A program made the position numbers and the translations under genes. Below the pieces are notes generated by a model that worked only from the letters and a program-made list of their open reading frames with translations, ran no database searches and had not been told where the DNA came from. Below, in pieces: positions 1 to 8,963 of a DNA stretch of 64,000 nt. Each line of letters begins with the position of its first letter. The stretch's first letter is position 1. The stretch spans positions 4,197,501 to 4,261,500 of the forward strand of contig CM076147.1 in assembly GCA_038025085.1 (NCBI GenBank), given 5' to 3'. The DNA comes from Tetragonia tetragonoides (lineage: Eukaryota > Streptophyta > Magnoliopsida > Caryophyllales > Aizoaceae).

Positions 1-1584
1 TAATTTCACGTTTGAATGTAGCCTTAGTTTTTTGAGCATTTCCCGAAGTTGGCGCCTACGGGCTGGGCCTTGGATTTCCCGGTTTGTAAGGCATGGCTCC
101 AGAGGGGTCCAGCGCCTCTGCATACTCTCCAGTAGTATAGGGAGGCTCTCATGCGCATCGACTGGAACAAGGTAAAATATTTGCTTTTGTTGTATAGATT
201 GCATTTCTTGGTATGGAAATATCTTATGTTGCATGCTTGTGTAGATTGACTACTTCCCATGGGCGAAGTATCATGGGTCGACTCCGGATGCCATCCTTGC
301 TTCTAGGGCGGTGGACCGTCAGAGGATCCTGCTTGCAGGCCCGTTCTCCTTTGAGTGGTATCTAGGGGAGCAGACTTTCCGTTAGGTTTACCCTGACTTG
401 GAGGGCCCTAGGATTCCTTTGGATCCTCCCTCGTCCATGTTCTTGGTGAGGTGCATGTCTCGCGACCAGGTTACGGAGGCCATGGTCGGCCCAGATGCTA
501 TGCGATATTTGAGGGAGCCCTCGGAGGACCTTGCGGGGCACTATGAGCAGTTCCGCCATGATCGTCTCATGCCTTCATTTGTGGGCTTGAAGGTAAGAAT
601 TTTATGCTTGATATTCTATGCCTCTTGCTTTATTGATACTAACTTACTTTGCTTTTGTAGGAACCTCGGGTTGATGACATCGAGGTGGATGTCCTGGACA
701 TGCTGGTCCGAGGCCGGGATTATGGCGAGAAGGAGTGTTGGGGAGAGATCCCTATGACGAAGGACCTCAATGAGGACATACAGGGCCTTCCTCTTCCCGT
801 TGGGCATCCAGGGGTACATTCGTAATTTACCAAAGTGTGAAATGCCTTGCTTCTTTATATGCTCGTACTAACTATTCTTTGTGTAGCTTGACCCTGAGCA
901 GACCGGGAAGGTCTTCAAGATGATGCGTGCCATGAAGTCTTGGATATCCCGAGCCCTTTTGAAGGGTACTTGCTCAAGAGACGACTTAGACAAGGTAAGC
1001 TCGTATTCTGCATTTTCAAAGTTGCATGCTTTGAGAAATGTGTCTTATGACTTTCTGTGGGATACAGGTTGAGTACCGTCGACCCCTTCCTCGTAGGTCA
1101 CGACAGGTGGTGCTGTCGGATGATGAGGGCGTGAGCTCTCCTGAGCGTAGCCCTTTACGCGAGAGGAGCCTTCGAAGGGAGAGTCCTAGGAGAGAGAGGG
1201 AACCTCTACATCGGTCGGACCGCCCTGGTGGGAGTAGGATGACTCCGTATGTGGAGCCTGCTCCTATGCATGTGCCGATGTATCCTCCTTATCCCGGGTA
1301 TGCGGGATATCCTTCGTATGGTGGCCTTTACTACCAGCCCCCGGTTCCTGCTCCTATGGTGCCTACCATGCCTCATCGTTCTTCGTTCTTCGTGGGGGTA
1401 TGACTCGAGCTATGCCGGGGAAGGGAGTTCATATCGGGAGTCTGCCCATCATTCCTCATTTGACCCTAGCCAGTTTGTGGCGTCGATCTTTGGTGATGAG
1501 GTGTGGAGGTCGGATGACCATTTTGAGGTGCCCCGTACAGATGATGATGCGGGTGATAGCTTTTATGATAATTTTTTTGTGTGA
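1..1584 (+). pseudogene. Unrecognised multi-exon gene remnant, possibly plant-mobile-domain-like
   Basis: Five coding blocks in one direction are joined by short introns with GT..AG ends: about 174-245, 593-660, 814-886 and 994-1066. The blocks read through these joins. The second block has a WYLG..TFR..YPD stretch followed by IPLDPP, which loosely recalls plant mobile domain proteins, but I do not recognise the family with confidence. The last block is rich in Arg, Ser and Glu (1067-1230) and then in Pro, Tyr and Met (1249-1390), so it looks disordered. It is broken: an in-frame TAG lies near 382 and a frameshift near 1397 in a G-run separates two C-terminal frames ending at 1403 and 1584. 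The start lies off the window. It has the same orientation as the DUF7745-like gene at 2282 and opposes the Tat gag-pol, so it may be a second antisense gene of that element. Confidence 0.45.
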
Positions 1585-1989
1585 AATACATTTTTAACAT
1601 TTGTTTTGAGCAAATATTCGGACTTGGCATTTGTAGAATATTGCTTGCTTTTTTTTTGGTCCCTGCACGTAATTAGGCTAATGTAAATGCACACGTAGTC
1701 AAGCAAAAGCGCAAGTAATAGCCACTTAGCACAAAATGGTACAACCAAAAAGTTAAAATTGGGTGTACCCTATCCCCCCTAAAAAAATGAAATGAAAGTA
1801 ATAAGTAAATGGGGATTCATAAAAAACATACAAATAAAAAAATGGTAATCATCAAAAAAAAAAAAAAAAGGAAATTGTTGAGTTTTCATTAATTTAAGGA
1901 AATAATACAAAATACAAATAAGAGAAGAAATAGGAAAAAGAGCCATATTTGAGTCCAAAGCGGTGAAAGAAAGTGTCCAAAACCGGAGA
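1585..1989. other. A/T-rich spacer, no gene seen
   Basis: This spacer separates the two antisense gene remnants. It holds an A16 run near 1855-1870 and short A-rich repeats. No open frame or structural RNA is apparent. Confidence 0.5.
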
Positions 1990-2175
1990 AAAGGGTCCGG
2001 CGGCTGACGGGAGCAGTTCAGCGGCACACGCGGAGCAGCGGGAGCGTAAAGGGGTGCCGCCAGGCGCCAGCGGCTGATCGCTGGAGCTCGGTGGCGTGCC
2101 ACTGGGCCCGCGCTGCACTATCGAGCGCCGCTGAGCCTTCAGCGACGATCCCAGGGGCCGTTGGAGCCTCTTTTT
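1990..2175 (+). promoter_or_regulatory. GC-rich upstream promoter block of the antisense gene
   Basis: This strongly GC-rich block sits just upstream of a TATA box and stands out from its A/T-rich surroundings. By eye it aligns over about 45 bases with the minus-strand sequence of the GC-rich block in the Tat LTR (12965-13145): both contain GCGGCTGACG followed about 10 bases later by CAGCGGCACA. Both blocks lie just upstream of a TATA box on their own strand, so they may share an origin. The similarity was not scored. Confidence 0.5.
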
Positions 2176-2215
2176 GACGGGTTGCCTTATTTTTTCGTGT
2201 TTTTCGTGCGAGCCC

Positions 2216-2222
2216 TATATAA
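2216..2222 (+). promoter_or_regulatory. TATA box of the antisense DUF7745-like gene
   Basis: TATATAA lies in the context CCCTATATAAGCC, 60 bp upstream of the ATG at 2282. It follows the GC-rich block. This is a good core promoter for a gene running against the surrounding gag-pol. Confidence 0.6.
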
Positions 2223-2281
2223 GCCTTGGGTTAGTCCGGTTTGGGACATCACCTTAATAATTTGACAAGTGGTTAGAATCC

Positions 2282-3793
2282 ATGACCCCCGAAGAGAGGA
2301 TGAGACTTGTGTCTTTTCACTTGAATGCTCTCTTCCACCTTAAGTAAGTTAAAATCGTATGGAATCTCCTTGAGGCCGCAATTGAGTTTTGGGACGATAA
2401 TCTTCATGTCTTCTGTTTTGGGTACAATGAATTGTGTCCTCTTCCCGAAGAATTTGCCGCTATCCTTGGGTTTCCTCATGACCATGCTCCCTCCACTCCA
2501 TGGCTTGGAGCAAACCTTGAAGGCTACTACAAAAGGTATCTTGGCCTATCACCAACACAAGCTTCCTCCGTTGCTAGGAGTGATGAATTAGACCTCAATG
2601 GGGTAATTGACATATTTTTCCCCAAAGTAAGGATAATCATGATGTGATGAGTGAGACCTATTATAAGCGTGCATTTAGTTTATGTCTCTTGCATAGGTAC
2701 CTCATTGTTAGTGGAGGTAATAAGGGTAGAACTAATATGCTTAGAATTGTTGAACAAATTCAAAACGATTTTACCCCTATGTCTCTTGTTCTTGGTGTAA
2801 CTATAATTTGCTTGGACCGTAAGAAACAAGAGCCATCGCTTGGTGGATGGACGGGAAGCCCTCCTCTTCTCCAAGTAAGTGCTTGGATAATTGCTTGAAT
2901 TATTTGCTTGTTAATAAAGTTCGAATCTTTGATGGATATTTAACTTTATATATATTGCTTTTTTGTAGATATGACTCCTTGAGCACATGTGCTTTATTGA
3001 AAGACCCGCTAATGCGCTCAAGTATCAACCAAAGCAATTTCCCGCACGCCGGAGATTGTATTATGAATCTACCATTGATGAGTGGCGTGGGTACCTTAAA
3101 GCATGTCCCTTGCTACAATGGACCGTCAAGTGGTGGGGTCTAAAATCTGCAATCGGATGCAACAAGAATTCGGGATATTATCAAATCCTCGGTCTTCATA
3201 ACTCAACTTATATATTTCCTAGTCGTATTATGCGACAATATGGGAAACGCCAAATTACCCCACAAAAGGACAGTGTTCATCCTACCGCGCGAACCTTGAC
3301 AATTAGTATGGTAAGATCATGGGAGTGTGCATGGGACCGTTGTCCGAAGTGGACTATTCCTCATATCAAGGCGCCTATGGCCATCTCTTCGGCCTATGAA
3401 GCTTGGATGGATTGCAAGACCACGGAGGGTCGCCGTGCATGTAGGAAATCCGAACAAGGCGATCTTAAGGCCCAATCGGTCAAAGCTAGCCTAAGACTCT
3501 CAAACCCTAATGACCCGAAGGGGAAGGGTAAGAAGAAGGGAATTAAGCATGTGAAGGGCATCCTAAACCCAAAGGCCAAGAAAGCTTTGGAAAAGATCAC
3601 TACTAAACCGCAGGAGGAACCCCTAATTCGGGCAAATGATCATGAGGCGTCTTCAAGCACACCTCTAATGGAGATTGAAGAAGAAGAGCCCATGGTCCGA
3701 GAGAGATTGGCTCCCAAGGAACGTGATGCGGAGTGCCCGAAGCTAGATGAGGCCTTGGAAGACGCAGGCCCTACTACTGAAGCCACAGAGTAG
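2282..3793 (+). pseudogene. DUF7745-like antisense protein gene of a Tat retrotransposon
   Basis: Exon 1 begins at the ATG at 2282 (MTPEER...) and encodes a region with EFWDDN, CFGYNELCPLPEEFAAILGF and RAFSLCLLHRYL. These resemble the plant DUF7745 family, whose members have a similar W(D)...F.FG....P..EE pattern and a later 'P..I.RQ(F/Y)G..Q..P' motif, here SRIMRQYGKRQITP near 3220-3260. A clear intron with GT..AG ends spans 2875-2968; another may begin at the GTAAGG near 2625. The C-terminal tail (3450-3793) is Lys-rich, then acidic. In-frame stops at 2345-2347 (TAA) and just after the second acceptor (TGA, about 2971) show decay. Antisense extra ORFs between pol and the 3' LTR are known in Tat-lineage elements, which fits this position. 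The function of DUF7745 is unknown. Confidence 0.6.
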
Positions 3794-4290
3794 TCTACTA
3801 ATAAAAATACTCTTTTTGGAGCATGTCTAGCTTAGGATTGCCTTTTTATGTTGCTTTAAATTCAATCAAGGTGATGTGCCCCTTTTAGACTTAGATTTAA
3901 AATATTTGCATTATTATTTTTAGAATTGCCAAGTCATTTGTAATGGACATTTTATTATCTATGGAGACATGCTCGATTGTATTCAATATTGCAACTGTAT
4001 TTCTTTTATTGTTATTCTTTATTTTAACAAGTTTTGAACGCGAAAATGATGAAGGGGCCGGGCCCAATTGTAATTGGGTTATCCTACGTATCCTTTTAGG
4101 GGAATCAGGCCACTTGTAGTTCTTATCGGTGCGTTTTTTTTAACATTGAATCCCTTTTTCTTTTTTTTTTTTTTTCGGGATTTTTTAGCTTTGTGTGGGC
4201 CTCTCGAAAGTGCTATATTAGATGCCTTGCCTAGACATAGAATCTTTTTAGTTGATCCATGTTTATCCATTGACTGAACTCAATCCCGTC
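3794..4290. other. Spacer between antisense gene and end of pol
   Basis: It contains the 3' flank of the antisense gene and a T15 tract at about 4160-4175. On the minus strand it also has a stretch around 4090-4130 (GAACTAC...GGCCTGATTCC...ACGTAGG) of a kind I recall as common downstream of pol in plant Tat elements. No LTR copy matching 11928-13421 is present here. Confidence 0.4.
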
Positions 4291-5307
4291 TCAGTCCGCC
4301 AATCTTGCAGTTCCACCGGTTAGGATTTTTGTAATGAGAAAAGAACCGGACCAACTGGGCCTAAACTTGCCTCGTAGGTCAGTGACATTGGCCCTTAATT
4401 CCTTGAGTACTAAATCACCAACTTTGAGGTCTCTCATTTTAAGCCTTTGGTTGAAGTGCTTTGTTAACCTTTTTTGATAGACTCTCACATTGTGCAAAGC
4501 TTGCAACCTTTTTTCATCTAGTAAGACTAATTAGTCGTAGCGGGCTTGGACCCAGTCCACTTCTGGAATTTGGCTTTCTAAGATGATTCTTAGAGATGGG
4601 ACCTCTAACTCGTTTGGTAATATGGCTTCCATTCCATAAACTAGGGAGTATGGTGTTGCTCCTGTTGATGCGCGGATAGAAGTCCTATAGCCCCAAAGTG
4701 CGAATGGCAACTTGTCGGGCCAATCGTAATAGTTTTCGGATATCCTTTCGATGATCTTCTTAATATTCTTGTTAGCTGCCTCTACTGCACCATTTGTTTG
4801 CGGTCTGTAGGGAGATGACTACCGATGTTGGATCTTGAACTGGGCTAGGAGCTCAATTACTTCCTTCATAAAATGTGACCCATTATTGCTAATGATCTCT
4901 TGGGGAACCCCATATCTAGCTATTATATTATTTTTGATGAACTTGACCACATGCTTTTCTTTGAGCTTTGCATAGGATTGCGCCTCAACCCATTTAGTGT
5001 AGTAATCAATTGCAACTAGAATGTATTCATGGCCCCCTTTACCTGTTGAGGTTATTTTGCCAATGATATCTATCCCCCAAGCTGAGAAAGGCCAAGGTGA
5101 GGTGAAAGTATACAATGGGCTCGGCAGCATGTGTTGTAGATTTGCGTGTGTCTGACACTGTGCGCATCTTTTGACAAATTCACAACAGTCTTTTTCCACT
5201 GTGGTCCAATAATAGCCAAACCTAATTATCTTCCTAGATAACATCATGTCGTTCATGTGCGGTCCACAGACTCCTCCATGTACATCTCTTAAGTCTTTAT
5301 GGGCCAT
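4291..5307 (-). pseudogene. Tat integrase, broken
   Basis: The zinc-binding region (H..H..CAQC pattern) is at 5290-5160, followed by the catalytic core with the first Asp in GIDIIG. The second catalytic Asp, normally in S-D-N-G, is Asn here (codon 4885-4887, ISNNG). The catalytic Glu (GAVEAANKN) lies just past an in-frame TAG at 4819-4821. A TAA at 4531-4533 and a TGA at 4291-4293 split the C-terminal region (LKVGDLVLK, GSFLITK). The enzyme would normally insert cDNA into the chromosome. With one active-site change and three stops it is dead. Confidence 0.8.
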
Positions 5308-5334
5308 TTCGGTGCTTAAGCATAAGAGATTAAT

Positions 5335-6622
5335 TCAGTTTGGGGTTTTCTTGTATATTTGACCTTGTACCTCAATGAATTGGGCTGCGAGCCTTCTACG
5401 TGCCTTTTGGCCTCTAGGGCTAGAATCAGGAGGGTAAATTTGGTGGATGAGTAGGTTCTTTATATCAGTGTACCATTCATCTTCTTCATCATGGAATACC
5501 TTCAAAGCATCGCAATATGAAGGTTCGGACCTTCTTTGTACGCAAATGGGCATCATTCGAATGGAATCAGGTATGTTGATCATGCTTGCCAATTTAGCCA
5601 AGGCATCTGCGAATTGGTTATCTTCTCGTGGAAGATATGTAAAATGTATTCGGTTAAAGTACACCATGGTTTTGTCTAGGTATTCTTGGTAGAGTGCCAA
5701 GGATTCACTTTTGACTTTCCATACTTTGGAAATTTGGTTGATTATGAGCGATGAGACACCATAGACTCGAAGCGTTTTAATGCCAAGGCTTATGGCGGAT
5801 TGCAAACCTATTATGCAAGCTTCATACTCCGCGCCATTGTTTGTGACCTCGTGGTCTATCTTGACCGAAATGGGTGTAATGTGCACCGTCAGGAGATACT
5901 ATTAGCACTCCTACCCCAAAGCCCTTTTGGTTAGATGCTCCATCAAAGTATAGCTGCCAGGTCTCGGTGTCTAGGATCATAACCCCTTCATTTGGATAGT
6001 GATATTCTTGTTTGCGATCGGGCTCGTTTATAGCTTGATCGGCTAGGTACTCTGAGATAGCATGTCCTTTGATTGCTTTTTGGTGTTCAAATCTGAGGTC
6101 AAACTCAGATAGAAGGACGGTCCATCTTGCTATTCTACCATTCAGGATGGGCTTTTCAAATATGTACTTCAGAGGATTCTCTCTCGATCTTATGTGGATC
6201 GTGTGTTGGAGCATGTAATGTCGTAGTTTCTTGGTTGTGGCGACCAAGGCTAGGCATGTTTTTTCTAGAGGAGAATAACGGGTGTCATATTCTAGAAACT
6301 TTTTGCTCACATAGTAGATGGCTTTCTCTTCCTTATTTATTTCTTGGGCTAGCATGGCCCCCATTGACATTTCTGTGACGGTAAGGTAGAGAATTAAAGG
6401 CATGCCTGGAGTGGGCTGTACTAGTACAGGTGGTTCGGATAGATAGGCCTTAATTTTTTCAAAGGCTTTTTGGCATTGTTCGTCCGATTCTGTTTTTATT
6501 TCTTTATTGAGTTTTTTGAATATAGGCTCGCATGTGATAGACAATTTGGAAATGAATCGACTAATGTATTGGATTCTTCCCAGGAAGCCCTTGATTTCCT
6601 TCTCTGCTTTTGGAGGGGGCAT
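5335..6622 (-). pseudogene. Tat RNase H plus second archaeal-type RNase H, broken
   Basis: From 6622 the frame carries the RT connection (GFLGRIQYISRFI), then the Ty3-type RNase H (LILYLTVTEMSMGAML, YYVSKKFLEYDTRYSPLEK). A second RNase H follows: its first Asp is in LYFDGAS (about 5940), its Glu in NNGAEYEAC and its last Asp in NQFADALAKLAS. A frameshift near 5880 separates LYFDGAS from the rest. The third acidic residue, expected as Asp in YGDS, is Val (codon 5755-5757, YGVSS). RNase H removes RNA from RNA/DNA hybrids during reverse transcription. Having two domains is normal for the lineage; the missing Asp and the frameshift are decay. Confidence 0.8.
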
Positions 6623-6769
6623 GTCTATTATAGCCTTGATCTTGGATGGATCAATCTCGATCCCTTTGGTGCTTATGACGAATCATAAAAGTTTGCCGAG
6701 TGTGACTCCGAATGCGCACTTTTTGGGATTAAGCCTTATGTTGTACTTCCTAAGCCTATCGAAAAACTT

Positions 6770-7264
6770 TTAAAGTGAGGGTACATGCCCTTCTCTTTCT
6801 TTAGACTTTATGATCATGTCGTCTACGTATACTTCAGTCTCTTTGTGCATCATATCGTGGAGAAGGATGGTCGCGGTTCTTTGGTATGTGGCCCCTACAT
6901 TCTTAAGCCCGAATGGCATTACGGTGTAGCAATAAGTGCCCCATTGTGTGATGAACGTGGTTTTCTCCTCATCCTCTTTGGCCATTAGGACTTGGTTATA
7001 TCCTGCGTACCCATCCATGAATGATAGAAGGGTGTGTCCTGCTGTATTGTCTACTAGAACATCTATGTGGGGTAGTGGAAAGTCATCTTTGGGGCTTGCT
7101 TTGTTTAAGTCCCTAAAATCCACGCACATTCGTACCCGTCCATCCTTTTTTGGAACTGGAACGATGTTGGCTACCCAATCGGGGTAATTGACCACTCTTA
7201 TGAAGCCTGCGTCGAGCTGTTTTTGGATCTCTTCTTTGATGTTAAGGGCCCATTCCGTTTTCAT
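6770..7264 (-). pseudogene. Tat reverse transcriptase core
   Basis: The RT core is clear: VPVPKKDGRVRMCVDFRDLNKASPKDDFPLP, then FMDGYAGYNQ with the first catalytic Asp, MPFGLKNVGATYQR, and the YVDD box near 6810. The frame ends at a stop at 6770-6772 in the thumb region, and another stop follows before the RNase H frame at 6622. Upstream, the frame from about 7849 to 7319 encodes the usual linker (KREQFVTLLKSYTDVFVWSYKDMPGID) and also ends in a stop. The enzyme copied the element RNA into cDNA; this copy is inactive. Confidence 0.85.
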
Positions 7265-7318
7265 TCTTCTTAGCTTTTGCTTGACTGGTTTGCAGTCGGG
7301 TTTTAGCGGGATGGTACG

Positions 7319-8030
7319 TTAAGCAATGTTGCGGTCTATGCCGGGCATGTCCTTGTAGGACCAGACGAAAACATCTGTATAACTTTTTAGGAGTGTTACA
7401 AATTGTTCGCGTTTATTAGAAGTTAAAGACGAGCCATTTTGCACATGGCGCGGCTCATCATTAGTTGCAATATTTATTGTCTCTGTTTCTTCGACTATTG
7501 AAGTCTTTTGTTCATGTTCAATTAGGGCTTTAATTACTTCTTTTGGCAATTCTGTTATGTCTTCTGAATTATTAGCAACAAGGCAATCCGAGTAAGCAAA
7601 ATCGGCACTCATAACATTAATAGAAGCGGACAATACATCAATGAGGTCATCACTAACGACCTTAGTAGCAACAAGAATAGATTGGGGTGGACTACCTGAC
7701 ACTTCTAGGATAACAGACTCAGAATCAGACTCGGACTCAGAATCAGACTCAGAATCAGAATTGGGCCTTTCTGAAGGACCATTGCGGATCGTGAACTTGT
7801 ACTTGACTCCCTCGACTGGAGCCCACTCCGTCGGGCCCGATTGGGGCAATCAGCTTGGACGGGTCGAAACCTTCATTAAAAAGCACAGTAAGGGGAAGTT
7901 TGCTCATTGCCTCATCGTATTGGCGACGTTCTTCACCAAATAATAGCCCAAAGTCATTGGGTGCCAAGTCATTATCCCAATCTTTAGTGGATTGGTCCTC
8001 CTTGAGAGGTAATGGTGCCTCTTCATTCAT
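7319..8030 (-). pseudogene. Tat pol linker region with acidic Ser/Asp/Glu repeat
   Basis: Two overlapping frames (8030-7755 and 7849-7319) together cover the stretch between protease and RT, so there is a frameshift near 7800. The second frame contains a short repeat of Ser-Asp-Ser-Glu units (DNA about 7719-7762). It ends in the conserved segment just before RT, DVFVWSYKDMPGID. Such linkers vary among Tat elements, and no enzyme domain is expected here. Confidence 0.6.
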
Positions 8031-8300
8031 AGTGAAACAGTCTTGAAATGCCTCAAAGCCTGGAATAGAGCTCCATTGATCGCATAAGGTTCTGGAAATC
8101 CATAGTAAGGGTATGGATCGCTTTCTTGGAGAAATTGCCCATTAAGAGTTAGAGGATGGTCGCGGTTCTTTGGTATGTAGGATTGGCTTATTGGCCGAGC
8201 GGGCTTTCTTTCTAGCCACTTCCTTGGATATGTAGGCTTGGATCTCTTGCCTAGTAGGCTTATAGCCTAGCCCAAATAGATCATTTTTTATCTTAATGCT

Positions 8301-8963
8301 TCAGCAGGATTGGGTTACCTTGGGGTGAGGACCCAGAGTGGTGCCTAGAAAGTAACCTTGCTTTCTAAGTAGGGTGTTCACATCGAGTGTGGTCTCTATT
8401 GTTTCAATGAAGACTATCTTCTCAAAGCCCCATAGTTCTTCATCTTGCTCATTGTGCTCTATCTTTAGGTTTGGAGCTTTTTCTATCTGGGCTACCATAG
8501 TATCGGCACAGACTTTCAGAGTGGATCCTGCTAAGGATAACTTCACTTTTTGGTGAAGGGTTGAGGCTACAGCATTAAGCCCATGCAACCAAGGCCTTCG
8601 TAAAAGTAGATTAAAGGTGGCTGGAATGTCTATGACGTGAAATTGGACCATTTTCTCAATAGGCACGATATTAATGTTCATGGAAAATGTGCCAATGACG
8701 TTCCTTTTGGAATTGTCGTAAGCTCTTAGCCCTTTTCCGGAGTGCGCGAGGCTGTTGCAGTCTATTTTGAGGTGTTCAGCAGTCCTCAAGGGGCACACGT
8801 TTACAACAGATCCATTGTCAACTAAAGTCATGGGGACTTGTCTTTGTTGACAAATTACAGTCAGATAAAGGGCTTTGTTGCGATGAATTCCTTTAGGTGG
8901 AAGATCCTTATCAGAAAAGGTGACGGGTGTGGATGACTTTCCTTGGACCAGGAGGCTAACCAT
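8301..8963 (-). pseudogene. Tat retroviral-type aspartic protease region
   Basis: The frame contains LVDNGSVVNVCPL, the aspartic-protease active-site region in the D-N-G-S form seen in many Tat elements, followed by LLRRPWLHGLNAVAST. It overlaps the end of the gag frame by about 100 bp in another frame. The gag tail there looks like a frameshifted read of the same conserved pre-protease segment, so the two were probably one frame originally. The protease would cut the Gag-Pol polyprotein. Confidence 0.75.

Noticed and set aside
1..4000. Tat 3' LTR within the left end of the window
   Set aside because: No match to the inner LTR end or to other parts of 11928-13421 in the same orientation was found; only the GC-rich block matches, and in reverse.
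7719..7762. Independent acidic repeat gene
   Set aside because: The Ser/Asp/Glu repeat is in frame within the Tat pol linker and has no separate start or promoter.
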